Shown: piece by piece, positions 51,826 through 61,408 of the stretch | Position numbering within the stretch: position 1 is the stretch's first letter | Layout of the letters: the number at the start of each line of letters is the position of its first letter | NCBI GenBank assembly: GCA_963750915.1 | Contig: CAVVSF010000002.1 | Span: 372,001-436,000 of the forward strand | DNA from: DATBJJ01 sp963750915 | Lineage (GTDB): Bacteria > Acidobacteriota > Vicinamibacteria > Vicinamibacterales > 2-12-FULL-66-21 | DNA length: 64,000 nucleotides | Direction: 5' to 3' | Notes under the pieces: model-generated | The model's database searches: none | What the model was told of the DNA's origin: nothing | What the model saw: only the letters and a program-made list of their open reading frames with translations | Program-made: the position numbers and the translations under genes

Positions 51826-54477
51826 ATGGACCGGCGCCGACCCGACTGGCACGCGCTGCCGATGCAGGACGCGCTTGCGGCGGCCGGAACGAGCCCGGCT
51901 GGGCTCGCGGCCGTGGAAGCTGCGGCGCGCCTGCGCACGTACGGCCCGAACCAGTTGACGCCCCCGCCTCCCGTGTCCGCGCTCAAGATTCTTTGCGACC
52001 AGCTCGCGAGTGTCGTCGTCGTGCTGTTGTTCGCCGCCGCGATCATCTCGCTCGCGATGCGGGACGTCGTCGAGGCCGCGGCGATTGCGGCGGTGCTGGC
52101 CATCAACACGGCGATCGGGTTTCTCACCGAGTGGCGGGCGCGGCGTGCGATGGAAGCGTTACGACAGCTGGACGTGCCCCGCGCGTCGGTCGTCCGCGAC
52201 GGCCACCTGCAGGTCGTCGAGGCGGCACGACTCGTCCCGGGCGACGTCGTCGAGGTCATCGCCGGCCACGCCGTGCCGGCGGACGCGCGATTGCTGACGA
52301 CGACCGACCTTCGCGTCAACGAAGCCGCGCTTACGGGCGAGTCCCTTCCCGTATCGAAGGCGGCCGATGTCGTCCTGGAGGGATTGACCGATCTCGCGGA
52401 GCGCGTCAACATCGTCTACAAGGGCACGACGATCGCTGCGGGATTTGGACGTGGCTTCGTCTTCGCCACCGGCGCGGCAACCGAGGTCGGTCGCATCGGC
52501 GAGCTCACCAGGGGGCTCGAACCTGAACGGACGCCGCTCGAGCGGCGGCTCGACGCGCTCGGCCGGCGCCTGGTCTGGGTGACGCTCGCCGTCGCCGCGG
52601 TCGTCGCGCTGCTGGCGGCGGCGCAGGGCGCCGCGCTGTTCGTTGTCATCGAAACCTCCATCGCGCTGGCTGTTGCCGCCGTCCCTGAGGCCCTGCCGGC
52701 GGTAGTGACGATTGCGCTAGCTGTCGGCATGCGGCGCATGGCGCGGCGGCAGGCGCTCGTCCGCCGCCTGCCGGCGGTCGAGACGCTGGGTTCGACCACC
52801 GTAGTCTGTACCGACAAGACACGGACGCTGACGTCCGGAGATATGGTCGTGGTTCGCGTCTGGGCCGCCGGGCGCGTCTGGGACCCACTGGATCTGACCG
52901 GCCAGCCGGACCGCACCGCGACGAGCGTGCTGCGGGGGGCAGGCCTCGCCAGTCGCGCCCAGGTCAACGAGGAGGATGCGGGCCCGCTGCGTGACCCCGT
53001 GGACGCGGCGATCCTCCAGGCGCTCGCGCGGCTGCCGGCCCCGCAGCCTTCGGCGGTCGACTCACCACGGGTGGGGCTGATTCCGTTCACGAGCGACCGC
53101 AAGTGGATGGCGGGCTTCTATCGCGACGATGACGGCCTGCTCGCATACGTCAAGGGCGCGCCGCGAACGGTGATCGAGCGCAGCGCCGCGGTCGCGACTG
53201 CCGCCGGCACCATGTCGCTCGATGCGGCGGCCAGGGCCGATCTCATGCGCGTCAACGAAGACCTGGCTGGCGATGGACTTCGCGTGATCGCGGTCGCCTG
53301 CGGCCCGGTAGCGGAGTCGTCCGATGCGAGTGTCCGGGGATTGATGTTCCTCGGCTTCATAGGCCTGGCGGATCCGCCGGCGGCAGGTGTGAAGGAGACG
53401 ATCACGCGGCTGCGCGCGGCCGGGCTGCGCACGGTCATGCTGACTGGAGATCAGCGCCTCACCGCCGCGGCGGTGGGCAGGACCGTCGGCCTGCTCGGGC
53501 CGTCCGATGCGAGCCTGGATGGCCGGGAACTCGATCACCTGGACGGGGCGGCGCGCGACGCGCTGATCGCCCGGACGTCCGCATTCAGCCGCGTCACCCC
53601 GGAGCACAAGCTGATTATCGTGCGGGCGTTGCAGGAGCGGGGCGAGATCGTCGCCATGCTCGGGGATGGAATCAACGATGCCGCAGCCCTGAAGCAGGCC
53701 GATGTTGGCGTCGCGATGGGGATCCGCGGCACCGACGTCGCGAAGGACGCCGCCGACATCGTGCTCCAGGACGACCGCCTCGAGACGATCGCGGCGGCAG
53801 TCGAGGAGGGGCGCGTCATCTTCGACAACATCCGGAAGTTCGTGTTCTATCTCTTCAGCTGTAACGTCGCCGAAGTTCTCGTGCTGCTGGTCGCCGGCCT
53901 CGCGGCCCTGCCGTTGCCGCTGCTGCCGTTGCAGTTGCTGTGGCTGAACATGGTGACCGACACGTTCCCGGCGCTGGCCCTTGCGCTCGAGCCTGGCGAC
54001 AGCGACGTGATGCAGCGGCCGCCCAGCGACCCGCAAGAGGCGATCCTGTCGCGCCGGTTCCTCGGGAGTGTCCTGGTGTTTGCGATGCTCATCACCGCAT
54101 CGACGATCGCCGCCTTCGCCTGGGGCCTGGCGCAAGCACCCGAGCGCGCCTCGACCTTCGCGTTCATGACGCTGGCGCTGGCACAGATCGCGCACCTCGG
54201 CAATGCCAGGAGCCGCGGCCCGGTCATAGGTTTTCGCCGCGCCGTCGCCAACCCGTATGCCCTCCTCGGTGTCGGCGTCGCGCTCGGGCTGCAGGCCGCG
54301 GCGGTCCTGATTGACCCTCTGGCGCGCCTCCTTCATGTGGTCCCGCTGTCGATGCTCGACTGGACAGTCGTCCTCGTCCTCGGCGCGCTTCCGGCGGTGC
54401 TGGGGCAGGCGTTCAAGACCTTGGTCCGGAATCCACGCGGGTCAGCGCCGCTAGCCGCCCCCACCCATGGCTGCTAG
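51826..54477 (+). CDS. P-type cation-transporting ATPase with a DKTRT active site
   Basis: 883 residues, type II-like P-type ATPase. Actuator motif LTGESLP, membrane segment VPEALPAVVTIALAVGMRR, hinge GDGINDAAALKQADVGVAMG. The phosphorylation loop reads CTDKTRTLTSGD, with Arg333 in place of the invariant Gly after DKT (codon at 52822). It could be a sequencing error (GGG to CGG) or an inactive or altered pump. Cation unknown; neighbouring VIT suggests iron or manganese. It follows the VIT gene by 12 bases. Confidence 0.9.
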   Translation: MDRRRPDWHALPMQDALAAAGTSPAGLAAVEAAARLRTYGPNQLTPPPPVSALKILCDQLASVVVVLLFAAAIISLAMRDVVEAAAIAAVLAINTAIGFLTEWRARRAMEALRQLDVPRASVVRDGHLQVVEAARLVPGDVVEVIAGHAVPADARLLTTTDLRVNEAALTGESLPVSKAADVVLEGLTDLAERVNIVYKGTTIAAGFGRGFVFATGAATEVGRIGELTRGLEPERTPLERRLDALGRRLVWVTLAVAAVVALLAAAQGAALFVVIETSIALAVAAVPEALPAVVTIALAVGMRRMARRQALVRRLPAVETLGSTTVVCTDKTRTLTSGDMVVVRVWAAGRVWDPLDLTGQPDRTATSVLRGAGLASRAQVNEEDAGPLRDPVDAAILQALARLPAPQPSAVDSPRVGLIPFTSDRKWMAGFYRDDDGLLAYVKGAPRTVIERSAAVATAAGTMSLDAAARADLMRVNEDLAGDGLRVIAVACGPVAESSDASVRGLMFLGFIGLADPPAAGVKETITRLRAAGLRTVMLTGDQRLTAAAVGRTVGLLGPSDASLDGRELDHLDGAARDALIARTSAFSRVTPEHKLIIVRALQERGEIVAMLGDGINDAAALKQADVGVAMGIRGTDVAKDAADIVLQDDRLETIAAAVEEGRVIFDNIRKFVFYLFSCNVAEVLVLLVAGLAALPLPLLPLQLLWLNMVTDTFPALALALEPGDSDVMQRPPSDPQEAILSRRFLGSVLVFAMLITASTIAAFAWGLAQAPERASTFAFMTLALAQIAHLGNARSRGPVIGFRRAVANPYALLGVGVALGLQAAAVLIDPLARLLHVVPLSMLDWTVVLVLGALPAVLGQAFKTLVRNPRGSAPLAAPTHGC

Positions 54478-54594
54478 TCCCAACCGCGTGAAAGAACATC
54501 CAGCTGTCCAGTGCTCGACGGCATTCCCGGCTGCGGCATCCACCGACATCGGAACGGAGCGAATGGGACTCGACCCAAGAACCTCGAGCTCAAC

Positions 54595-55173
54595 TCACTC
54601 CACCTTCCAGACCCGCACGACGACGTCGCTCGGGTGGCGCTCGCCGCTGGCGACGAAGATGGCGCGCGTCAGCCACTGCAGGTGGGGCGCCGCGGTCTCG
54701 AAGGTCGGCACGGTGCGGAAGTAGACGAGTGCCGGGTCGACGTCCTGGCCGGCGAGGAGCTTCTTGACGACTTCCGGCGGCGCGTGGCGGATGCCGGCGT
54801 TCTGGATATAGATGATGTCGCCGGCGTCGGTCCTGAGCGTGTAGCGCGTATCGAGCTCGGCGAGGCCGTCGGCGCGCACGATCTGCCAGTCGGCGCCGCC
54901 CGGCATCACGGTGCCGCGCAGCATCGGGCCTTCGAACGTGCCCCCCTCGATCGGAATGATCCGGCGCCGGCCTTGCGGCACATTGCCGACTTCGAGCGGC
55001 GCGCCGACTTTGACGCGCAGTTCCATTGCCAGCGTCAGGCGCGGCGGCGCGAGGGCGGCCACCGGCACTGGCGCCGCGGCCTGGGTTGGCGATGAGGGCT
55101 GCGCCTGCGCCGCGGCAATCACTGCCGCGCTCGCGACCGCCGCCAGCACCGACGAAGCTCTTCGCATCGCCAC
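54595..55173 (-). CDS. secreted DUF3237 protein
   Basis: 192 residues, signal peptide (SSVLAAVASAAVIAAAQAQ). DUF3237 pattern in the mature part: EGGTFEGPMLRGTVMPGGAD, WQIVRADGLAELDTRYTLRT, DAGDIIYIQNAGIRH, PEVVKKLLAGQDVDPALVYF. GGGAGGAG lies 6 bases before the GTG start. It begins just after the end of the methyltransferase gene. Function unknown. Confidence 0.88.
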   Translation of the reverse strand: MAMRRASSVLAAVASAAVIAAAQAQPSSPTQAAAPVPVAALAPPRLTLAMELRVKVGAPLEVGNVPQGRRRIIPIEGGTFEGPMLRGTVMPGGADWQIVRADGLAELDTRYTLRTDAGDIIYIQNAGIRHAPPEVVKKLLAGQDVDPALVYFRTVPTFETAAPHLQWLTRAIFVASGERHPSDVVVRVWKVE

Positions 55174-55191
55174 GATTCTCCTCCCGGCGCG

Positions 55192-56080
55192 CTACCGCTC
55201 CGGCGTGAACGCGCCGGTTCCCGTCGGCTCGAAGTACCTGCGCGCGCGTGGTTCGCTGCGCGCGCCAGGGAACGGTAATCGTCGGCTGGTTGGCCGGCGT
55301 CATTTTGACGCTGCCGTTGATCTCGTTGCCGGCAACCTTGCCGGTGAATTCATGCTGCGTCTGGCCGATGCTCTCGAGGGTAATCGTCAGCGAGAAGGCG
55401 ATGTCCTCGCCGCGCAGCTTCGTCGACTGCAGGACCTCGCGTCGATCGCCGGCGCGGGCGACGCCTTCGAGCTTCTGGAACCGCTGCTCGAGCAGGACCG
55501 ATTCCTGGAAGCGCCGCCCGGCGGCCTGCAGCTCCCATTCCCAGTTGCCGGCGACCCTGGCCGGCACGACCCAGAGATAGATGGGCGCCCCGTCGATGCT
55601 CTGCTGGTCCGGCTCCCAGGTGCCCAGATCCCACGTGCTCGTGAGCACGCGCGTGCCCGGGCGCGCCCGCTCGAGGATTACCGGCCGCAGCAGCCGCATC
55701 AGCTCGGGGAACAGCCACATCGTGACGACGGTCGCGTCGCCGAGCTCGGCGTCGAAGGCGTTCTGGTGCTCGAACCGGACCCGATCGCCGACGCCCTCGC
55801 TTTTTGCCCGTTCGTTCGACTGGGTCACGAGCTTCGCATCGATATCGACGCCGCGCCCGCGCAGCTTCGCGTTCATCTTCGCCGCGGTCAGCGGGATCAG
55901 GCCGTCACCGGAGCCGAGGTCGACCACGACGTCGTCGTCGCGCAGGGCGGCGAGCTTGAGCATGCGCTCGACGCTCTCGGGCGTGCTGGCCTGGAAGAAC
56001 GAGAAACGTTCCTGGCCATGTCCGGGCAGGATGACGCAGAGGACGAACAGCGTGACGAGGGCGGCAACGCGATTCAGCAT
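55192..56080 (-). CDS. secreted SAM-dependent methyltransferase-like protein, apparent +1 frameshift near the end
   Basis: Signal peptide (MLNRVAALVTLFVLCVILPG), then a methyltransferase fold with the motif VVVDLGSGDGLIPLTAA. The open frame runs on into the next gene, but removing one C near 55230 gives a natural end ARRYFEPTGTGAFTPER before a TAG at 55192, right ahead of the DUF3237 ribosome site. Joined length 295. Exported methyltransferase-like proteins are found in several phyla; substrate unknown. Confidence 0.85.
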
Positions 56081-56357
56081 CGCAGTATTGTGTAGCAGAA
56101 TCCGGGCATCCCAACGTTGCCAGACACGAGGCCGAGTGTTGTGGTTGGCTCGGCCGTTCTGCTGTCGTTCGCCCCAAGCGTACGTTGCCGATGACGGGGT
56201 CGCAGTGCCGGGAGTGTTGAGAGAAGAGCTGCGCCGCCGAGTTACGCCGGCAGAAAACAAACTTACACACGCGGAAATCGCCGCGACGCAGAGCTTGTGC
56301 GATAGTCCAGTCGTGGAAGTACTAGGCCGTTCGCGCTCCGGGGCGCTTCGGGGCGCA

Positions 56358-56837
56358 GTGCATGTCGTGCTCGTCCATCCCGAGATTCACTGGAACACCG
56401 GCAACGCCGGCCGGACGTGTTTGGCCGCCGGCGCCACCTTGCACCTGATCGAGCCGCTGGGCTTCTCTCTGGCGGAGCGGCAGGTCCGGCGCGCCGGGCT
56501 CGACTACTGGGACAACGTCGATCTGAGGGTCTGGCCGGACTGGCCGTCGTTCGAGCTGGCTCTGCCGCAGCTTGGCGAGCCGTTCTTCTTGTCCACGAAG
56601 GCGGAGCGCCCGTTATGGGAGGCGCCGCTCGGCGTCGTGGAGGACGTCGTCCTCGTCTTCGGTCGCGAAACGGCCGGCCTGCCGGCGGAGCTGCACGATC
56701 GGTATCGCGATCGCTTCGTCGGTCTGCCGATCCTGTCGCCGCACGTACGATCGCTGAACCTGTCGACCAGCGTCGGCATCGCCGTCTACGAAGTGCTCAG
56801 GCAGCGGCGCGGGCAGGAGCCGCGTCGGGACGTCTGA
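56358..56837 (+). CDS. trmL: tRNA (cytidine(34)-2'-O)-methyltransferase
   Basis: About 159 residues from a GTG; a longer form from 56313 is possible. SPOUT knot motifs: VHVVLVHPEIHWNTGNAGRT at the start, VLVFGRETAGLPAEL and LNLSTSVGIAVYEVLRQ at the end. TrmL methylates the wobble base of tRNA-Leu. The gene stands alone; no nearby tRNA was seen. Confidence 0.9.
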   Translation: MHVVLVHPEIHWNTGNAGRTCLAAGATLHLIEPLGFSLAERQVRRAGLDYWDNVDLRVWPDWPSFELALPQLGEPFFLSTKAERPLWEAPLGVVEDVVLVFGRETAGLPAELHDRYRDRFVGLPILSPHVRSLNLSTSVGIAVYEVLRQRRGQEPRRDV

Positions 56838-56924
56838 TCGTCTTCGACGGAACATTTCCGGCCCCCGCGTCGTTGAGGTGTAACAGTCGTTCGTCCGTCT
56901 ACCTCGCGCCCGCAGGAGGTCTCA

Positions 56925-57290
56925 ATGTTGTTTGCGATTGCCAGCCTTTCGCTGGCGCTCCTGGTTGGAGCGCCGGCCGACGTCACGGGAACGTGGGAAG
57001 GAACGTTGACGGGGCAGCGTCCCGACGGGACGACCTCCGAGGACTCGGCCTACATGGTGCTCGAGCAGAAGGGCACGTCGGTCACGGGGACGGTTGGCGG
57101 TAACGTCAACGATCAGCATCCGATCACGAGCGGCTCGCTCGAAGGAGCGAAGTTGACGCTTCTCGCCAAGAACGCCAACAACGATCGTGAATACAAGATT
57201 GAGCTGACGCTCGACGGGGATGTGATGAAAGGCACGGTGACGACCGGCGAGCGCTCGGGCCAGGTCTCTCTGAAGCGATTGAAACAGTGA
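56925..57290 (+). CDS. small secreted beta-rich protein
   Basis: 121 residues. Signal peptide (LFAIASLSLALLVGAPA), then repeated beta-strands (GTWEGTLTGQRPDG, GTSVTGTVGG, LTLLAKNANNDREYKIEL). The pattern resembles lipocalin-like domains of small secreted Acidobacteriota proteins, but I cannot name a family. AGGAGG precedes the ATG. Confidence 0.75.
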   Translation: MLFAIASLSLALLVGAPADVTGTWEGTLTGQRPDGTTSEDSAYMVLEQKGTSVTGTVGGNVNDQHPITSGSLEGAKLTLLAKNANNDREYKIELTLDGDVMKGTVTTGERSGQVSLKRLKQ

Positions 57291-57334
57291 ACGGAGAGTA
57301 ACTTCGTGGGTGGGGGCTCAGGCCTCCGCCCTCG

Positions 57335-58969
57335 TCACTGGCGGTACGGTGCGAAATCCTGCCAGAGCTGGGCGACGATCTTCGGGTCCACCACCTGCGT
57401 GTCGGCCTTCGCCGGTTCCTTCTCGGAATACAACTCCAGCTTGACCACGCCGCAGTCGGGACTGAAGGCGGCAGCATCGAACGCGTACAGTCCCTCATAG
57501 ACGGCCTCCGTCTCGGAGATGCGCTGCTCGATCTTGAAGGGGTGAACCGGCTTCACCTCGACGGCGCCGCAGTAGGCGCGGAGATGCAGGAAGCCCGGGG
57601 CCAGCCGCTTGAACGGCGGCAGCGCGACCCCCTGGGTGCGGGCGGCGTATCGTCCCACCCGGGTCCAGAACCCTTCGACGAATCGCGGCGTCACGCGCAC
57701 GAGCAGGACCGGCGGGAAATCGCCGACGTAGTCGGTCCACACGCCGAAGTCGAGCAGTGATTGCAGCCGCTCCGGCGCCGGCGCGCTGGTGCCGCCGGCG
57801 AGACTGCGCTGGCCCCGCTGGTTCGCCTGCTCCTGCGCGGCGAACGTGAGCAGCGGAGTGATGAACGCAACCTCGAACGTCGGCGACGTCAGGGTCAGCG
57901 GCGTCAGGTTGCCGGCAAACCGCTTGGCCGCGTCTTTGAGCGCCGCGGCCGGGAACGGCCGTTCCGGGTCCACTGGCAGCAGCGCACCGTCCGGCGCGGC
58001 AATCGGCTTGGCCGCGTTCACGGCGGCGGCCACTGTCTCGCACACGTTGCCGCGGCGTATCAGCGGCACCGTCGAACGCCCGACGCGATCCTGACGCTCC
58101 ACGATAGACGTGATGCCGACGATGTCGCCGCTCGAGTCGAAGACCGGCCCACCGGCCCCGCCGCGGGCGAGGATGAAGTCGGACCACAGGCCGTCGGCGT
58201 CGCTCCGCGTCACCATTCCCCGCGTCAACGTTGTCGCCCGCCGCATCGGGGCGCTGATGGTGTAGATGTCCTGGCCGTCGGTGAGCGGGGCTTTCGGGAC
58301 CTGGCATGTGAGCGGCGCCGGGCGGAGCGCGGCAGCTACCTTGGCGTCGATGCGCAGGACGGCGACATCGCGGTCGCGATCCGAGACGAGAACCGCCGCC
58401 GCAACCTTGACGGCCGGCGTCAGCTGCACCTCCACCACGGTGGCCGTGCCGACGAGGCGCTGGCTCGTGACGATCAGCCCGCTGGCGTCCACCGCGAACC
58501 CGCTGCCTCGCGACGTCGGCGTCCAGATCGCAACGATGCTGTCCTTGTTGCGCGGCAGCAGGAAGCCGGGGTCGGAGGCGGGAGCGCCAGACGCATCGGC
58601 CGGCGCGGCCGCGGCGACTTCGGCGTTGTCGAGGGTCAGCTGGAGGATGGTGTCGCGGCCGGCAGCAATGTCGATATCCTGCCGCCACTCGTACGACTTT
58701 CCGTCCAGCGCGACCGGCTGGTCGGACTCCACCGTGTAGTTGCCCGGACGAAGCCTGACCGTCGCGGTGCCGTCGAGCGAGGTGACGACGCGCCGCGGCG
58801 GCGCGCTGGCCGGGTTGTCGCTGATGAGAAGGGCGTGCCTGGGCACCGGCGCCGGCTTGCGGTCCGCATCGACCAGCACCACCTTGATCTGCAGCACACC
58901 GACGTCCTGCCAGGACCCCGTGTGCACGGCGGCGACAAAGGCCGCCGCCACGATGACGATGCGCAGCAT
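57335..58969 (-). CDS. secreted trypsin-fold protein lacking catalytic His and Ser
   Basis: 544 residues, signal peptide, then a carboxypeptidase-regulatory-like beta-domain (about 27-115), and a trypsin/HtrA-like domain (about 140-300). Only Asp201 of the triad remains (RDRDVAVLRID). The His position is Arg171 (IVTSQRLVG), and the Ser position is Ala272 (GGAGGPVFD in place of GNSGGP). The C-terminal 250 residues match no fold I recognise. It starts 60 bases after the TIR gene, so the two are probably cotranscribed. Confidence 0.85.
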   Translation of the reverse strand: MLRIVIVAAAFVAAVHTGSWQDVGVLQIKVVLVDADRKPAPVPRHALLISDNPASAPPRRVVTSLDGTATVRLRPGNYTVESDQPVALDGKSYEWRQDIDIAAGRDTILQLTLDNAEVAAAAPADASGAPASDPGFLLPRNKDSIVAIWTPTSRGSGFAVDASGLIVTSQRLVGTATVVEVQLTPAVKVAAAVLVSDRDRDVAVLRIDAKVAAALRPAPLTCQVPKAPLTDGQDIYTISAPMRRATTLTRGMVTRSDADGLWSDFILARGGAGGPVFDSSGDIVGITSIVERQDRVGRSTVPLIRRGNVCETVAAAVNAAKPIAAPDGALLPVDPERPFPAAALKDAAKRFAGNLTPLTLTSPTFEVAFITPLLTFAAQEQANQRGQRSLAGGTSAPAPERLQSLLDFGVWTDYVGDFPPVLLVRVTPRFVEGFWTRVGRYAARTQGVALPPFKRLAPGFLHLRAYCGAVEVKPVHPFKIEQRISETEAVYEGLYAFDAAAFSPDCGVVKLELYSEKEPAKADTQVVDPKIVAQLWQDFAPYRQ

Positions 58970-59029
58970 GGCTCATCGTCTCTGCGCGGCCCGCGGATGT
59001 CAACGCGCGATGAGCGCGAGCGGGAACGG

Positions 59030-59926
59030 CTACTTGCGTCCCGCCTGGCGGTAGGAGCGAATCAGCTGCAGATCCTGTTCTGCCGCCGGGTAGGAAGGCA
59101 GGCCTCGAGCCTTGGCGGCCTTGATCGCCGCGACGACGAAGAATTCGGCCGCCTCGAGCTCCCGCTCGAGAATCAAGACGCTGCCGAGGCCATTGAGCGC
59201 CGCCGGATCGGCCGGATCAATTGCCAGCGAGTCGAAGAAGCGGCGCTCCGCGTCGACGAGCAGCGGATCCGCGGGTGCGCGACCGGCCTGGATCGCATCC
59301 CAGTGCTTCAGCATGTAGGCGTTCTTCTGATGGTAGCCATCGAGGTTGACGACGACCGGATCGAACGGCCAGGCTCGCGTCGCTTTCGTCATCACGTCGT
59401 CGAGCAGTTGCTGCAGCTCCGAGGCTTTGTCGAGATCGCGCGCGAGCAGCGCGTCCGTCATGAGCTGCTGGCCGTTGGCGGTAGTCGCGATGGCTTCGGC
59501 CAGGTCGGCCGACTCGCTGCGCATCGGCGGGAGCACGTTGTTGCGCGCCGCCGGCGCCTCCCGTACCGCGCGCGTCACCCGCTCGAGGCTGGCGCGGCTG
59601 CCGCGGCCGAGCGGCATGTACACCGTCGACTGCAGGCACTGCGGCAACAACGTGTCGTCGAGCTTGCAGGGGACGATGAACTTGTCGAGGTGGTACGCCG
59701 TCAGCCATTCGGCATTGATCCAGCGCGACTGCGACGCCGGCTTCGACCAGAGCAGGACCACGGTTCGGGATCGGCCGATCTGCTTTTGCAGCTCGCTGCG
59801 AAGCAGGGCGCCGAGATTCAGGTCCGAATCGTCGAGCCAGGCCTCCAGGCCGGCGGTGGCCAGAGCCGCCTCGACCTTTCGTGCCAGGAGGCGGTTCTTC
59901 GAAGAGTGAGAGATGAATGCGTCCAT
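59030..59926 (-). CDS. TIR-domain protein with helical-repeat C-terminus
   Basis: 298 residues. The N-terminal TIR domain (about 1-110) starts MDAFISHSSKNRLLARKVEA and keeps the catalytic-type Glu73 in SRWINAEWLTA, as in NAD-cleaving TIR enzymes. The C-terminal 180 residues are helical and TPR-like (KASELQQLLDDVMTKA, DPADPAALNGLGSVL). AGGAG lies 7 bases before the ATG. The trypsin-fold pseudo-enzyme follows in the same direction. NADase activity and a defence or signalling role are inferred, not shown. Confidence 0.88.
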   Translation of the reverse strand: MDAFISHSSKNRLLARKVEAALATAGLEAWLDDSDLNLGALLRSELQKQIGRSRTVVLLWSKPASQSRWINAEWLTAYHLDKFIVPCKLDDTLLPQCLQSTVYMPLGRGSRASLERVTRAVREAPAARNNVLPPMRSESADLAEAIATTANGQQLMTDALLARDLDKASELQQLLDDVMTKATRAWPFDPVVVNLDGYHQKNAYMLKHWDAIQAGRAPADPLLVDAERRFFDSLAIDPADPAALNGLGSVLILERELEAAEFFVVAAIKAAKARGLPSYPAAEQDLQLIRSYRQAGRK

Positions 59927-60124
59927 GTCGGTGCTCCTGCCGATCTGCCGCTCCAGACCCGTACCTCGGCCGCCCGGGGCCGTCCCGTCGCCCTGTTTAA
60001 CGCCATTGCCAGCCAGAGGGAGCCAGTCTCAGGAACTCCTAAGGAAGTGGTCACAACTGCGGGCGGCCCCGACGCGTAAAGTGAGGGCAGGCGCCGGGAA
60101 GCAGACATCCGCAGGAGGTTCGCC

Positions 60125-60385
60125 ATGACGACCGTCACATTGAGCAAGGGATGCCAGGTGTTTGCACTGGGTATCGACAGCCTGAAGAAGCAGATTCGAG
60201 AGAAGGAGAGCCAGATTCGCCGGGACCAGGCCCTGATCGAAAAGCTTCAGAGCCTGCCCGATGCGGATCCGGAGATCATCGCGGAGCTGAGGAGCCGGAT
60301 TGCCAGGCTCGAGGACGAGATCGAGAACTCCGACCGGCCGCAGCTGAACGCGTTCGAAGAAGAGTTCGCCGCCTCGTGCCGGTGA
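60125..60385 (+). CDS. small coiled-coil protein
   Basis: 86 residues, mainly a single charged coiled coil (about 18-70, SLKKQIREKESQIRRDQALI, ELRSRIARLEDEIENS). Ends AASCR. AGGAGG lies 6-7 bases before the ATG. No known family; it may be a structural adaptor. Confidence 0.7.
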   Translation: MTTVTLSKGCQVFALGIDSLKKQIREKESQIRRDQALIEKLQSLPDADPEIIAELRSRIARLEDEIENSDRPQLNAFEEEFAASCR

Positions 60386-60404
60386 GGCGGCGAACCGCAG
60401 CCGT

Positions 60405-61286
60405 CTACTTCAGCAGGAATCGCTTCACATACTCGGCACTGTCAGCGACGCTCTGGAACGGGTCGTGGGTGAAGTTGCCGCCCTGCTCGACGAAGAAGTG
60501 CTTCAGGCCGGCGAGCTTGGCATCCGGCCAGATTTTCGTGAAGTCGATGCTGCCGTTTCCGAGCTCGGTGTAATCGCGGCTCACGCGGTGCATGTCCTTG
60601 ACGTGCCACATCACGTAGCGGCCGGGCTGGCGCTTGAACCACTCATGGGGCGAGAGCTTCGAGCCGTGGGCGATCCAATACAGGTCCATCTGCAGTTTGA
60701 CGAGCGACGCGTCGGTTTCCGACAGGATGATCTCGTAACCCGTCTGGCCGTTGTGGTCGACGAACTCGAAGTCGTGGTTATGGTAGGCGACCTGCATTCC
60801 GGCCTGCTTCGCCATCGTGCCCGCGACGTTCAAGCGTTCGGCGACGACCTTGAAGCGCTCGATCGTGCGCGAGTCCTCGTCGATGAGGGGCCATGTGATG
60901 TAGGTCTGACCGAGCAGCCGGGCCCCTTCGATGCACCGCTCGACGTATCGCTTCAGGTCGTCGACGCTGGTAGTGACGAAGCGATTGAGATCGTAGTGCC
61001 CGCTTGGCGTGGTGATGTTGTGGTCGCCCAGGCGTTGCGCGAACTCCTTGCCGGCGAGCCCGTAGAAGCGAAGCGCCTGGGGGTCGAAACCGTAGGTCTC
61101 GACCTCCTGGTAGCCGAGGCCGGCGATTCGCTTCAGCGTGCCGTCGACGTCGCGCGCCATCGCGGCGCGAAGCGTGTAGAGCTGAAGGCCCATCTTGTAG
61201 CGGGGCGCCTGGAGGGGCGGCCAGGCCATTGCCGCGGACGTCAGCGTCGCGGCCTGCTTGATGAACGCGCGGCGGGTGGTGCGCAT
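60405..61286 (-). CDS. Tat-exported sugar phosphate isomerase/epimerase-like protein
   Basis: 293 residues. Starts MRTTRRAFIKQAATLTSAAM, a twin-arginine signal. AP-endonuclease-2 type TIM barrel (GLQLYTLRAAMARDVDGTL, AYHNHDFEFVDHNGQTGYE, WHVKDMHRVSRDYTELGNG). Metal ligands are likely in NHDFEF and WHVKD. The aldo/keto reductase lies upstream on the same strand. Sugar substrate unknown. Confidence 0.9.
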   Translation of the reverse strand: MRTTRRAFIKQAATLTSAAMAWPPLQAPRYKMGLQLYTLRAAMARDVDGTLKRIAGLGYQEVETYGFDPQALRFYGLAGKEFAQRLGDHNITTPSGHYDLNRFVTTSVDDLKRYVERCIEGARLLGQTYITWPLIDEDSRTIERFKVVAERLNVAGTMAKQAGMQVAYHNHDFEFVDHNGQTGYEIILSETDASLVKLQMDLYWIAHGSKLSPHEWFKRQPGRYVMWHVKDMHRVSRDYTELGNGSIDFTKIWPDAKLAGLKHFFVEQGGNFTHDPFQSVADSAEYVKRFLLK

Positions 61287-61408
61287 TTCAGCTCCTGTCA
61301 GTCGCGTCTAATCGCGGATGAGATTGACGCACAGCATACCCCCAACCGCGCGCGACGCGAAGCTCGCGATAGCGCGCTCGGCTACATCGCCTCCAATACC
61401 GCGCTCGG

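Noticed and set aside
54590..55190. Extension of the methyltransferase frame into the DUF3237 gene
   Set aside because: The residues become Arg/Ala-rich noise, while a one-base correction gives a natural stop just before the DUF3237 ribosome site.
57761..60079. Plus-strand frame of about 770 codons opposite the TIR pair
   Set aside because: Arg/His-rich shadow without domain features.
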